NCBI RefSeq assembly: GCF_000350225.1
Contig: NW_005178587.1
Coordinates: forward strand, 248,001 to 312,000
Origin: Chondrus crispus
Lineage: Eukaryota; Rhodophyta; Florideophyceae; Gigartinales; Gigartinaceae
DNA: 64,000 nucleotides
Direction: 5' to 3'
The first letter of the stretch is position 1. Each line of letters opens with the position of its first letter. The position numbers and the translations under genes were made by a program. Of the stretch, positions 31,285-43,241 are shown piece by piece. Under the pieces are notes generated by a model, which saw only the letters and a list, made by a program, of their open reading frames with translations, was not told the origin of the DNA and ran no database searches.

Positions 31285-33475
31285 GGATACAATTCCGTTC
31301 ACGCTGGGGAGGGTGGCCCTCATGGCGCGTCGGCCCGCGCCTAGCCACGGCACAGTTAGTTCACCATGCCCTCATTGGAGGAGCTAAGGACAGAGGTGTC
31401 CCAGCACCCGAGCTACTGTCCTCAGCTCTCCCGCGTCTCCGATCCGGCCGAGACGCCTGATGGCCCGAGCCATTAATCGGGCGGCCCTATTAGACTCCAA
31501 GGTTCCGTCCTCGGCTCTTCCATCTTCGTAAACTAGTAGCACCTTCTCCCCCCGCTTGGGTCTTTAGCTACGCGTCCCCCCTTCCCCAATCTCCGGAGAG
31601 GTAGACAGGGAGTCTGAGGCTGACGTTCGTGTCGTTCCCCGCGTTGCGCAGTCTCCGCAGTTACGACTGCCTTCCGTCCCTCCCCACCAGAGGGGGGGCA
31701 ACGCGGAAGATCGGTTCACCCTCGATCGCGTCAGTTAAGCTTCGAAGCTCCCTCTCTCCGTGTCGGTGTCCTCGTAAATTAGTAGAACTCCTCCCCTGGC
31801 CCGTCGTCGATGCGAGGTGTCCTGTCCCGATCTCACCTTTCCATCTCTTGAGCGGGGCGGGTCCGTGTGGCGCCCTCGGCGTCTTCCTTCATCCCACCCC
31901 GTCCGATGAGGTGGGAGAGGGGTCCCGGGTTTTCGTCCGGAGCCTTCGCCACGCCAAGCGTTCTCACCGGTCCTAACCGCGCGTTGTCCCGCTCCCGTTC
32001 GAAGGGAGCCGCGGGGCGTCGGTTCGCCTCTGAACGCGTGTCTCGAATCTCGTCCCTCGGCTCCTCTACGCGTCGGTGTCGCCGATCGCGCCGGGTTGCC
32101 CTTCGCGGTCGACTAAGCCTCCCCATTCACGCGTACCTCGCCTATCGAGGCTTCGAGGGGACTCAGTGTATGCGTGTGCTAACGCGTCACCCAGTCGCAC
32201 GGCGAAGGGGTGGTAGGGCTCGCGACAATGGTTTGGCCCATGTCCTCTTGATGCGTGCGCGCGCGGTGCTAGAGGGTGCGCCGACGACGCTGCGTACCGA
32301 AAGAAAGAGGGGGGAGTCGTGCTCCCCTAGAGGGGAGCGTCCTCAGAAGAAGGCGCGGGCAGCGCGATCCGCACGCGTCTTCGAGCAGTGGGGGGGAGAC
32401 GTCATTCCCCAATTGAGGCTTCAGCTCATTCCCACCGTTTCCTCATTCAAAGTCTCAGCGACATCCCTCTTCCCCTTCCGTTTCGCCCGCTTCTGACGCA
32501 GTCGGCGACGAGATAGTCTCCGCGCCGCTCCGTGCGGGTTTTCGTTGGGACCGGAGCAAGCGCCGTACTTGGTCTCGTCTTGAGCGACGGATTTGTCCGT
32601 TCGGTCGACATTGTGCGCGGGCGCGATGCGCCGTGTTCCTGGTCTCTGCGCACGTGCTCGCGGGGAAAAAGAACAAACGTTAGACAGTAGCGTCTCGAGC
32701 TCCTTTGTTGCGTTTCCCTGCAGGCTGGCGCGGCCGCCTCGCGTGGGCGCACTTCCCCCATCTGCCTGCGGTAAGGCGGGTGCGCGTGCGCCCGTAAGGC
32801 CCGCGGAGGTAAGGCCAGAGCCACCTTTCGTGGCCCGAAGACGGTCGCCCGGCGATGGCCTTGCTTGAGTCCTTCTTGACGCGTGCGCGGTGGTGCGGCG
32901 AGCCGTTGAATCTGCGTCGTAGCCTGCCTCGGGCGGCCCGAACGCGACCGCATCGGCATGTAGGCATGGGGGAAAGGTTGGGGACTCCGCTCCTATCCCT
33001 CCTCCGTGCGGTGTGGTTCTTACCCCACCGAAGGGCAGTGCGTTCCGCACGCTGATCTCCGCTGTGAAATTGAGTGTCGCCCCTGACGACACTTGTCCTG
33101 TCCGTATTATGCGCACGTGCGCACGCGTGCACGTGCGTCGTACCCTACTGTACGCCCTCCCTTGTTTTGATTATTTCCGGGGGCGGCGGTGGCTTGCCAT
33201 ACAGTGTCATTCGGACCGTATTTTTTCACCTATTTTTGGTCCGTTCCCCAAACTATTTCGGGTACGTAGTAACGGATTGACTTTGGGTTGGGGCGACGTG
33301 CGCGGCTTTTTAGTTCTTGTAGACCTCCCCTTTTCCCATCGGTACTCCTTTGGTCGTGCGCGGTCGCAGGATCGTGAGTCTCCCTACGAGTGGAGCTCGT
33401 CGCGACCGTTCGCGTCATTTCTTGGCTAGGGGGTGCCGTCGCCCTCCTGCCTCTCGTTGGTGACTACGCAACACA
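31285..33475. other. Cargo block of E4 without a recognised gene
   Basis: Counterpart of 15214-17459 in E3. Frames open in one copy are not open in the other, so none is called. Shared patches (near 32665-32690 and 33110-33290) are non-coding by this test. Confidence 0.5.
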
Positions 33476-33721
33476 TTGCGTTTCCAGCGGTTCGTGCCGC
33501 TTGGTATTGATGTGTCGCGTAGTGAGCTTGGACTGTCCATAAGTCTTGGCGTCGTTCTTGTTTTCCGGTTCGAGCACCCTATCGGCGGGTGTTCCCGTGA
33601 CGCGTTCGCGTTTCTTCGAAGGTCGTATCCTCCCGTTGATACAGGGCTGCCTTTTTTGTTGTACAGTCCGTACTGTCTCCGTTTTTCGTGTCTTCTCGAC
33701 GACGTCTGTCGTATCCGATGA
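33476..33721 (+). pseudogene. Second small antisense frame of E4
   Basis: Counterpart of 17460-17804 in E3: PLGIDVSRSELGLSISLGV, IGGCSRDAFAFLRRSY, LYSPYCLRFS, DDVCRIR and a stop at the same place. A length difference in the middle is a multiple of three. The front parts of the two copies do not stay in the same frame. Unknown function; possibly a downstream exon of the main antisense frame. Confidence 0.35.
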
Positions 33722-33851
33722 GCTTGACGGCCAATAAATTTTGGCGTCACGCGCCTTCGTTTGCCACCCCGGTTGGGTACATTTGTCCGTTCGTAGGCGT
33801 CATCTGTTCCCAACCGCAGCTTGTTAATTACGCGGTGACGAAGCGGCCGGG

Positions 33852-33886
33852 GGCCCCCTCCTCAAGAGTGAACGAACGCGTTCACT
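33852..33886 (-). promoter_or_regulatory. Internal purine tract/hairpin at the pol end of E4
   Basis: A duplicate of the LTR-adjacent tract and stem. The stop codon of pol (33862-33864) is inside it, so pol ends exactly where an ordinary element would have its purine tract and LTR. Confidence 0.6.
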
Positions 33887-36800
33887 TCGGAGGTGAGTTC
33901 CCTGCCTGTACGCGTTCTCAGTCGTTTCGCGTATCGCGACACTAGCTCCTCAGGAACATGTGTTCGTACAGTCCAAGTGGGCTCGTCGTAGTCAGCCCAC
34001 TTGATGACGAACTCCGTGGTTCCGTCCTCTACCACGCGATGTTTGAGCAGACGCTCGACCGCGTACTGCGTGCCCTCGGTGACCTTGTCGGCAAGGTCTG
34101 GGGTTGTTGCACTTGCTCGTGGCGAGTCCGTCGGAGGGGGCGCGTACACGCAGCGGTCTGCCGAGACGCGCTCCGTCACCCCATCACGGTCCATCGTGAT
34201 GGTTCGTTTGTCGTTAGCCAGTACGCGGTATGGTCCAACCGCAGGTGACGCGAGCTTGTTCGACGTCTTCGCCCCATCGGTCGGGTTGAGGTACACGTAG
34301 TCCCCCGACTTGAGCCGCGTGTTAATCCTTCGTACGCGTTTATCGAAGTCGCGTTTGTAGCGGGCTTGCGTACGATGCAAGCATTCGTAAGCTTTTTAGA
34401 TGGTCTCGTCAAAGGTCTTGAGAAACTCTGCGCGTTGAGTTTCCTTGCCCCGAGGGGGCGCGTCCCAGTCGGCTCTTCGAAGAGAGAACTCCGGCGGGGG
34501 TCTGCTGAGCACGAGCTCAAAGGGTGTCGTACGCGTGGTTCGGTGTACGTGGGAATTGTACGCGTGCGTAAGCGGTCCCACGTACAAGTTCTAATCATTC
34601 TGATGCTCGTTGACGTAGTTCCGAAGCATTGACGCGATAGTCCGGTTGTAACGTTCAACCTGTCCATTCGTCTGGGGATGATACGCGGACGTATATAAGT
34701 TAGTCATCCCCAGTACGCGACACACGCTGTGGAACACCTTCGCGTTAAATTGAGGACCGTTGTCCGACAACAGCGAACGCGGAACGCCGTATTTGAAGAC
34801 CCACGCGTCACAGAATGCTGTCGCGACAGTGTACGCGGTCACTGTTCGAAGCGCGACAACTTGTGTTAACTTAGTGAAGCGGTCGGTGATAAAGAGGAGG
34901 AAACGTTCCCTGCCTTCGTCTTCGGGAGCAGACCCAAGACGTCAATCGCGAGGCTCTCGAGTGGCCGCTTGGCGGGGAACAACCTCAAACGGTTGAGGTG
35001 TTTCCGCAACTTGACCCCGTTCATCGCGAAGGTCCGACACCCTCGCACCGTGGCAGCGACATCTGCAGCGAGATGGCAGTAGTACTCGCGTCGAAGGGCG
35101 AAGTACATACGATTCTGGCCCGGGTGTCCCGCGATGGCGGGTTTGTGGCACAGGCGGAGAAGAATAGCGCGGAGCGTCCGAGGTACCACCACCTGGACGA
35201 TATCAGGATCAAAGGGGTGTCTCCGTTTGAGCACCCCTTGGTGGTCCTCGAAGAACGCGGAGTCCCGGGACTCTGACTATCGTGCTAAGACGGTTTGTCA
35301 GAAGTCATCCACGCGTTGCTCCTCGGCTATCTTCTCTATCGTAAGAGGGGCCGGGAGGTCGTCCTGCGGTTGCGCGACCGGAGAGTCGGGCGCGCCGGCT
35401 TCGGGGTCTTCGGCGCGTTCGATGTCGGTGGCGTCGAACTCGTCGATCTCCTCCCGAAACGAAGTGGGTCCTTGGAGAGCGGGGGATTCGTCGTCGCCTC
35501 GCGGTTCGTCGCGCGTTCGTACACGCGACCTCGTCCTTGACCCGGCTTGGTTCCGTGTCGTCACGAAGACATGTACGGCCTGATGGTCACAGCTCGTGGT
35601 ACAAACGTGATCCGCGAGCTCGTTCGATACGTCTCGAACGGTCGTACCCCCGTCGAAGGTGGGAATATCGTCATCCACCTCGACGGTGGGGCGAGGGTCA
35701 TCCGCGACACGAGGCGACACCAGGCGTGACAGGGCATCGGGCACCTGATTCCCGCGCCCGGGGCGGTGCTGAATGGTGAAGTCGTATTCAGCTAGACGTA
35801 GCCGCCACCGGGTGAGTCTTCCGGAACTCTCTGTGAGGGACATGAGCCACCTCAACGCGTCGTGATCCGTTGGGACGGTGAGCTTCGTTCCTTCTACGTA
35901 CGGCCGTAGTGTGCGGACGGCCCACACTACGGCGAAGCACTCCCGTTCCGTGGCGCCGTAGTTGCGCTCGCTGTCGTTCAGCGAGTAGGACCAATAGCCT
36001 ACGGGGCGCCAATCGTTTGGCTGGTCGTGCTCCTGGAGCAGTGTGCAGCTAAGCTGGTAGGCACTCTCGTCCGTGTCGATCATGTACGGACGGCCGTACC
36101 GCGGTAGCGCGAGGATCGGCGTAGCGATCATACACCTCTTGAGGTTCTCGAACGCGTTCAGTTGGGCCTCCGTGGAGTTGTAGAAGTCAGGATCCGCATC
36201 CTTGCGCGTCATGTAGGTCAGAAGAGGCGCTATCTTCGCGAACCCCTCAACGAATCGGCGGTATACGTTGCACGCCCCGAGGAACGAGCGCACTTGCGTA
36301 AGTGTCCTCGGGAACGTGAACGTCTTGAAGGCATCGGCCGGGGTGTCCGCCACCCTTAACTTACCTGGGGAGATGACGTGACCCAGGTAGTGTACCTTTG
36401 GCTGAAAGAAGCTACACTTCTTGAGCTTGAGGGAGATTCCGGCAATCCCAAGCAAGCTCAAGACAGTGTTGAGATGCTTCGCATGTTACGCGTGCGTACG
36501 CGAGAACACTATAACGTCATCGAGATAGACGAGGCATATTTGCCAGCGAACGCGTGAGAGAATAATATCCAGCGCGCGTTGGAAGGTGGCCGGTGCCACT
36601 TTTAGTCCTAACGGCATTCGCAGGTGGCGAAACGTGCCCATGTGCGTCGTAAAGGTTGTCTTATCCCGGTCCTCTGGAGCGACGGGGATCTGCCAATAAC
36701 CGGAATAGCAGTCCAACGTCGTAAAGACGGCTGCATCTCCTAACGAGTCGATGCAGTCGTTCATACGCGGCAGCGGATACGAATCCGCTGCGGTCTTCGC

Positions 36801-38429
36801 GTTGAGACGCCGATAGTCTACGCAGAACCGACGAGAGCCGTCTTTCTCCGGTACGAGCACCACCGGGGAAGCCCACTCGGTGCTCGCGGGTTCGATAACC
36901 CCTGCGTTCAACATCTTGTTGACCTCCTTCGCCACCATTTTGCGCATCGCGGGCCCCTTACGGTAGGGCATCGAGCGTATCGGCTTCGTACCCGGTTCGA
37001 GGGCAATGCAGTGCTCCGTTGCTCGGATAGTTCCGAGCAGACCGCTCCACAGACTCGATTGCCTACGAAGCATCTCGAGTACGTGGCCATGGAGCTTGTC
37101 ATCCTCGATGTATGACAAGTCAACCTCTTTTTCCCAATCCATCGGTGGATTTTCGGCATCCTTACTCTGTGGGGGTACAGTACCCCCCGCCGTCCCGTGG
37201 TATAAAGGTGACCATTCGTCCGTGTCGACCTCTCCGTCACCTGCGGCGGTCTGGTCATCGGAGTTGGATCGGCCAACTCCTACCCCTCCGATTTGATCGG
37301 TCAAGTCGGTCAGGTGTAGCTCGTATGCGATCCCCTCGGCGACCCTACGTTCGGGCGTGAGGATGGTGAGGGGGTTGCGCCTCGCGTATCCCACGACGGT
37401 GTGCTTTGGAAGCCGCCTCTCCCGTTGCGAGAAGTTTGCGACGATGACGTCGAAGGTCTGATTCGGCAGAACCTCCGCGACGCCATTCTTCAACCTCACT
37501 CCATGTCGGTGTTGGAGTGAGGGCTTGGGCTCCAGGAACACGAGGCCCCTCGCCGCGGTTGTCACACGCACTCGGGCTTGTGACATCGCGGGGATGGTAA
37601 CCCAGCGGGCGATTCGGATCGCCTGCGGGGCCTCCTCGCGTACATCCGGCCGGCTCGTCTGGCGTCTGCGTCGCCTGGTAGGGGGAGCCGGCTCCCCGTT
37701 CCCGTGGACGATGGCTACGGAGCCACCGTGGCGAAGTTCGAGCTTCTGGTAATCGATATCTATGCTGCGTACGTGGGCATCGATGAACGCGGTCCCAAGT
37801 AGGACGGAAACAGCGCGCTGTTCGGCCACTACGAAAGGTATGCGGAACGTCGTGTTCCGCAACCTGAAAACGAGATGGACGACGGCCGTAAGTCGGAGCG
37901 GGTTACTGTTCGCGCCTGCCAGTCGGGGTAATGGCGCGTCCCGTATCACGTAGCGGGTCCAGTCGGGAGGAAGGTCGGCCTTCCTCTCCAAGTTGTACCC
38001 CGAACACGTATCAAAGGCGATCGTGTGGGGCTTGAACGCGTTGCCTTGGGTGGCTACGGAGCCCAAGACGTTGTATATTTTTGACGTCATGAGGCACACG
38101 AGTCCATCCACTATCTTAGACGCGACCTTATCGGTGAGGTCGTTCCGTCGGGGCTTTCGCTTTCGGTGTTGACCCCTCTTGCGCTTCCTTCTACGCGTTT
38201 CTTGGGGCGTCCGCGGCTCGGTGACGCCCCCCCAAGTGCTCGGGTCCATACGCGGATGACCGTTCGTCGGTGGGCCCTGGCTCACGGAAGCTAGGAGATC
38301 AACGTGCTCCTTTCGGTCTGCATTACCTCCATCGCGTTCGCTCAGCATCACCGGGGCTGACGGTGTCCCGGTGGTGCTCTCCTCCAGCGTCAGGCTTACG
38401 GAGGCCTCGACGCTCCCGTTCTCCTGCAT
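33862..38429 (-). pseudogene. Pol polyprotein of E4
   Basis: Same domain order as E3: retropepsin-like (FDTCSGYNLE, again DTC), reverse transcriptase (RRFCVDYRRLNAKT, MPLGLKVAPATFQRALD, YLDDVIVFS), RNase H, integrase (LLSDNGPQF, GQVERYNRT) and a complete chromodomain at the C-terminus (YAVERLLKHRVVEDGTTEF, VIKWADYDEPTWTVRTHVPE, LVSRYAKRLR). The WxxYxxxTW-type chromodomain core is clear here and explains the matching tail in E3. About six breaks. Confidence 0.85.
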
Positions 38430-38999
38430 TGGCGCCGCAGGAGTTCCTGTGCTCGCTCCCGGAAACGGGGGATGTCTTATCGGACAATACCCCCCGTGTC
38501 CTTGGCGAGCACGCGGGGTCCGGTCTATTTCGTAGGGATAAGACGGCTCACGCGACTTCGTGTACGTAACCGTCTTTACCCTTTTTTTGAACTACCGGTG
38601 CTATCTGAGTACCTTCCTGGCTATCGGTGGCCAGGTCTTCTTCGGGTCCTTGGCCGCGTGGGTCGGGACGAATCCCCCACTGCGGCCTCGCGACGTCAGC
38701 GAAGTATTCGGGTACTTCCTGACCTTGGCCTGCGACCTCCGGTCGTCGCGGGATATGGGGGACGAGGCGAGTCGGGTCTCCTTCGCGCCCCTCCGTGGGT
38801 AGAGGATACGGGTCCTCAACCCAATCTTGCAGGTATATGATCGCGTTTTGTACCTGTTGGGGTAACCGAGAACGGTCTCGATCCCCTCTCCCTCGTTGAC
38901 GGGGATACCTTGTGTCCGACGGGCGGTAATCCGGTCGATCACGACGATCGAGTTCGTTACGACGATACCTGCCTCCGCGTGGGGCGAAGCGTGTGCCCC

Positions 39000-41150
39000 A
39001 CCCGAACGATTCGGGAAACCTTAACGCGGGGGGCGGCCCTCGCCGACCGACTGCTGGAGGAGATTAGGCGCTCTGGGGCTGGTCTCCATCTGGTAGCGGT
39101 AGTTCCTGTACGCCGTGAACATCCGTTGTCCCGGCGACAGGAACGGGCACGCGTACATGGCGTGTCCGTACGTACGGCATAGCCAGCACACGTACGCACT
39201 GCCATCCGTTGAGGCGAAGGTCGCTGCGTTACGCGCCTCCTCATCGGTGAGGAGGGGTACGCGAGGGGCTTCGGCTCCTACATCTCGACTCGAGATGTCG
39301 AGCTCTGCGACCCGGGGGTCCGTACCCCTTGCCACTCTTGGAGTGGCCGTGAATGCGGTCGCATAACTCGATGTCGTTCCGATCGACATCGGTGAGGGGG
39401 GTCGTCGCCCCACGGATCCTCCTCCTTGCGTAATGAGGACAGGGTCGGCCTGCCACTCATCCTCCCCGATGTGGAGGGTCGAGGCTAGCGAACTTGTTGC
39501 AGCGGACTTCGTAGTCCTGCCAGCCCTCCCTGCCGGTTTCGTATCCGACGGGGGTAAACCGCGCCGAGCGCGGTACGTCGTGCCTTCCGCCGTGGCTATA
39601 CGGCGGATGGTTGGAAGTTCGGTCTTCTGGCGGCTCGGCAGCCGCTGTACAGTTTTGGAAACTGCGGCACGGGTCGCCGGTGCCAGTCCCCGCACGAAGT
39701 AGTGCGCGAGGGACTGTTCCGACAACACTGCCGTGCATCGGAACGCCGCAGTCTCGAGTCGGTCAGCAAACGTGCTTTCCGTCTCATGCGATCGCTGTCG
39801 CGCCGTAGCGACAGCGTCGTACGCTTCACCTAACACGTCGTCCGTGAGGTAGCGTTTCAAGACTTGATTCACGAACCCCGGCCAGTTCACATCGTCGTGG
39901 AGCTGGCCGGCGCGGGGGCCACGCATCGTATAAATCATATAAAAGCGCTCCGCGTCGCGCTCGAGGAAGTGCGCGAGGACTCGTACCGCAACACTTTCGG
40001 TCAGGTGTTGCGAGTTGAAAGTGATCCGGATATACTTCAAGAACGGCAGCAGCTGGATCGGGTCGGTACCGTCGAAGCTGCGCATCGTGGGACAGATCCC
40101 ACGACAGCGTTGGACGTACTTCGAGATCCGTCCCCCGTCACCCGAAGTAACGAGCCTCGAGGTTTTATCCAAGCGGTAGAGCAACGGCGCTGAACTCTTG
40201 GATCATGGTATGTACCGGCTCGAGTCCGGGTTCAGCGGGACCCAGCGTGACGAAGGAGGTAACCGGTAGCGTACGAACGTCTACTGGACCTGGATGCTCG
40301 GCGTAGTTCGCCGACGGGTAGCCGCCCCAGCGGGGATCGACGGAGAACATCGGTACTCCGGATCCGCGGGCGGCTCCTCCACGGTCAGAGTCGTCGCGAT
40401 ACGATACGCGTTCCATGTGCCGCCTACTTTCAGGGATAGGCGGCAGTGCTTGGTTCTCAGACGCGTAATTCGCGCCTGTCGGAAGGCAGTTGCCTTCCGT
40501 GGTTCGGCTAGTGTCGGCACCAGCCGGTCCCCAACGGTCCAGAGCGACGGCGCTCGGAGGTACGGTACCACCGGGCCCTCTCGTGGGGGCACCGGGCAGC
40601 GTTGCGGCCATGGTCCATTCCATGTCACGAGCACGCCGACGCGTGGCGTTGAGCTCGGCGGAGAGGTGCGCGAACGCACCCAACTGTTCCGCGGACGGGG
40701 AGGATGGGGAGGATACGTCCTCAGGTCGTCTCGTACGGGTCGGCGTCTCGGGACGACCTTGCCCGGACGGTCCGGGCGATACGAGACGCGAATCTTCGAC
40801 GAGCACTATCCGCGAGTGCAACTCGTCGATCAGTGCTCGGAGATTCTCTAAGGACTGCGCCACTCTATCGAACCTCCCTTCACGCAGGGAGCGGAGTTGG
40901 GCCATGCATCGAGTGTATGCATGCTCCGATACATCGATCCGAAGGGAAGTACGGACTTCCTCGATGTATTCGGCTATGCGTTCGAACATCGCCGCCGCTC
41001 ATTCCTCGGAGGATCCGAGCGACGGTTCGCGGTCACGAGGACCTGCGTCGCCGTCGCCCGACGGGGCGGATGGGGATCGCACAGTGTCCGGACTCGGATC
41101 CGCCACTTCGGAGCGGATCGAAGGCTCAAACTCTTGGCTCATCTCCACGC
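39000..41150 (-). pseudogene. Gag polyprotein of E4
   Basis: Same order as the E3 Gag: coiled coil (DRVAQSLENLRALIDELHSR), Pro-rich linker, capsid-like block (RSFDGTDPIQLLPFLKYI), CCHC knuckle (CWLCRTYGHAMYAC) and a basic tail. In the linker and leader it is much closer to E1 (GAFAHLSAELNATR, LPGAPTRGPGG) than to E3. About three or four breaks. Confidence 0.82.
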
Positions 41151-41222
41151 GATCGGTTCCCGGAGGGCCTAAGAGGTCTTCTCGGAGAACGTACTCCGGG
41201 GTCTTCTAGATCGGCAGACCAC

Positions 41223-41885
41223 TGTAGTATAACACCCCCCAACAGAGAGAGGTGTATACTTAGCTCGACGTAGACCCCGTACAAGCGGCAAGAAGACGGG
41301 GAGAACACACTGCTTACGAAACAGGGAAGCGGGCCTTGGTAGCGTGGTAGAGCGGGACGGTCGGGGACGAGCGTACGCGCGGGCAGATCTACGCCTCGAC
41401 GCCCCGGAGCAGCGCTGGGTAACGTACCAGCGCTGACGGGCGGAGGCGGATCTAGGCTCGCTCGCGTACGCGGCTGTCCCCTACCCGCTTTGTCCCGGTT
41501 AACGCGCGCGAAGGCGGATTGCGCTCGTTAGTTAAGCTTGAAGACGGACCTAGGCGGTAGGTCGTGGACAAGTTCGTGCTTGTCCACCTACTCCGCCGCC
41601 GGTCTCGCTCGTATTTAATGTATCCAATGCCTCTATCATAACACTACAGTACCGGTATGCTGTAGTAACGTACTGTAGCGCGGGTCGTCCCGCGCTGTAA
41701 TGCTGTCAGCCGTCGGGGCTGACAGCACACGTGTGAGACGCGTACTGTGCGTGTGGTGGTACGCCCCTCCTACACGTGTACGCGTGTGGTTGCGGGTCCC
41801 CCGTACACGTGGGGGCGCACGTGTGCGCGTGTGTGGTTCGTATTGATCTGATCTAAATCTAATCACGAACCGCCGTTATGCCACA
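41223..41885 (-). repeat. LTR family A, 5' LTR of E4 (663 bp)
   Basis: Same ends and hairpin row as the other family A LTRs. It is followed directly by CCAAG (41886-41890), the right target duplication, and by E5 reverse transcriptase in the register expected from the left side. Confidence 0.92.
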
Positions 41886-42617
41886 CCAAGCCGGACGGAT
41901 CGATGCGCTTTTGCGTTGATTTCCGCCGGTTAAACGCGGTTACTATAATGGACACGTACCCTTTACCAAGGATGGTCGAGTGCCTGGACTCGCTTGGTGA
42001 CACCAAGGTCTTCTCCGCGTTGGAGACTATTTCCGGATAACGGCAGATTCCTATTCCCGAGTGCGACTACGACAAGACAGCTTTTTCATGTCACTCGGGT
42101 CTCTACAGGTTCTCAAGAATGCCCTTCGGGCTTACCAATGCGCCGGCGACGTTTCAGAGAGCCATGGATATCCTGCTCTCTCCGTTCCGATGGAAGTCAT
42201 GCTTGCTGTATCTTGATGATATCATCATATTTAGCAAGTCTTGGGAAGAACACATTGTTCATGTTCATGAAATACTGTCTGTATTGGAGAAGGCAGGCGT
42301 GAAGCTCAGGCTTCGCAAGTGCGAATTTTTCGTCGAAACGATCAAGTACCTATGCCACGTCGTTCGGCCAGGTACGCTAGAAGTCGATGCTGCGCGGACC
42401 GCCGCTCTGGAACAAGTGAGGTACCCTCAAACGCAGACACAGCTCAGAAACTTCCTGGGACTTTGTAATGTATACCGCTGGTTTGTCCCACATTATGCGA
42501 AAATCGCACATCCACTCAATCAATTGTTGAAGAAGGGACAACCGGTCCGGCTGGAAAGATTGAACGAACCGTGCGAAAGAGCTTTTCACAAGCTCAAGGA
42601 GGCCATCTTAGCACCAC
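41886..42617 (+). pseudogene. E5 reverse transcriptase, remainder
   Basis: The sequence continues from the left flank of E4: [37 protein letters not shown], the catalytic YLDDIIIFS, and the thumb/connection LRNFLGLCNVYRWFVPHYAK. It stops at the solo LTR. It is broken in places. Confidence 0.85.
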
Positions 42618-42622
42618 CGGTG

Positions 42623-43241
42623 TGTAGAATAATCGCGAAGGTGATTATTTACTGCTGGGGGCGGGTACTGTACACCCTCTACACGTCTGACAGCGCGTAT
42701 GCACGCGTCTGTAAGTACGCGCTATATGTGCGCTGTGCACGTGTACAGCAGGACCATCTGGAGTAAGGCGCACGAGCTTACCGCGTAAGTCGCGAGATAG
42801 CTACTGTAGTATATTATGATAGAATATTTACTTGTATATTAAACGGCAGGGCGACCGGCGGCGGAGGGGGATAAAGACAAGCACGGGCTTGGTACCAGAT
42901 CCTCCACCGCAGGTCTAACCCCGTCCGCTTATTCAAAACGCGTTTACTTATCGCGAGCGCGTTAACCAAGAACTAACGCGGGTAGCGGTCGCGACACGTA
43001 CGCGAGCGGGCCGGATCCGCCTCCGCCCGTCGGCGCTAGAACACTAACTAGCGCCGCCCCGGGGCGTCGAGCGCGTCGATCCGCTCTAACGCGCAGGCGT
43101 CAGCGTCCGTTGCCTACCGCTCTCCCACGCTACCACCGCCACCGTTCGTTCTGGTGTTTGTGTATTTTCTCTTTCTTGCGTTAACAAAGGCCTTACGCGA
43201 ACCTAGATAAACCCCCACCGCGACCGGGGGTTTATGCTACA
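42623..43241 (-). repeat. Solo LTR (619 bp) in E5, target duplication CGGTG
   Basis: TG..CA ends (TGTAGAATAATCGCG .. GGGGGTTTATGCTACA) are flanked by CGGTG on both sides (42618-42622 and 43242-43246), with no internal region. Read on the minus strand it opens TGTAGCATAAACCCCCGG, like LTR family B of E1, and shares the CGGAGGCGGATCCG-type block with it, but it is diverged, so it is a third type or an old family B member. A solo LTR arises by recombination between the two LTRs of one insertion. Confidence 0.85.

Larger units (their letters stand above)
28230..41885 (-). mobile_element. E4: chromovirus with antisense cargo, inserted in E5 (13.7 kb)
   Basis: Same layout as E3 on the minus strand: 5' LTR 41223-41885, gag, pol, internal purine tract, antisense cargo block, terminal purine tract, 3' LTR 28230-28880. 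Target duplication CCAAG shows it arrived as one unit. The LTRs differ at roughly 4% of positions by eye plus one short indel, so it is older than E3. Roughly ten breaks are spread over gag, pol and the antisense frame. Its LTRs are family A, yet gag and the leader next to the LTR are closer to E1 (family B). Confidence 0.92.
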
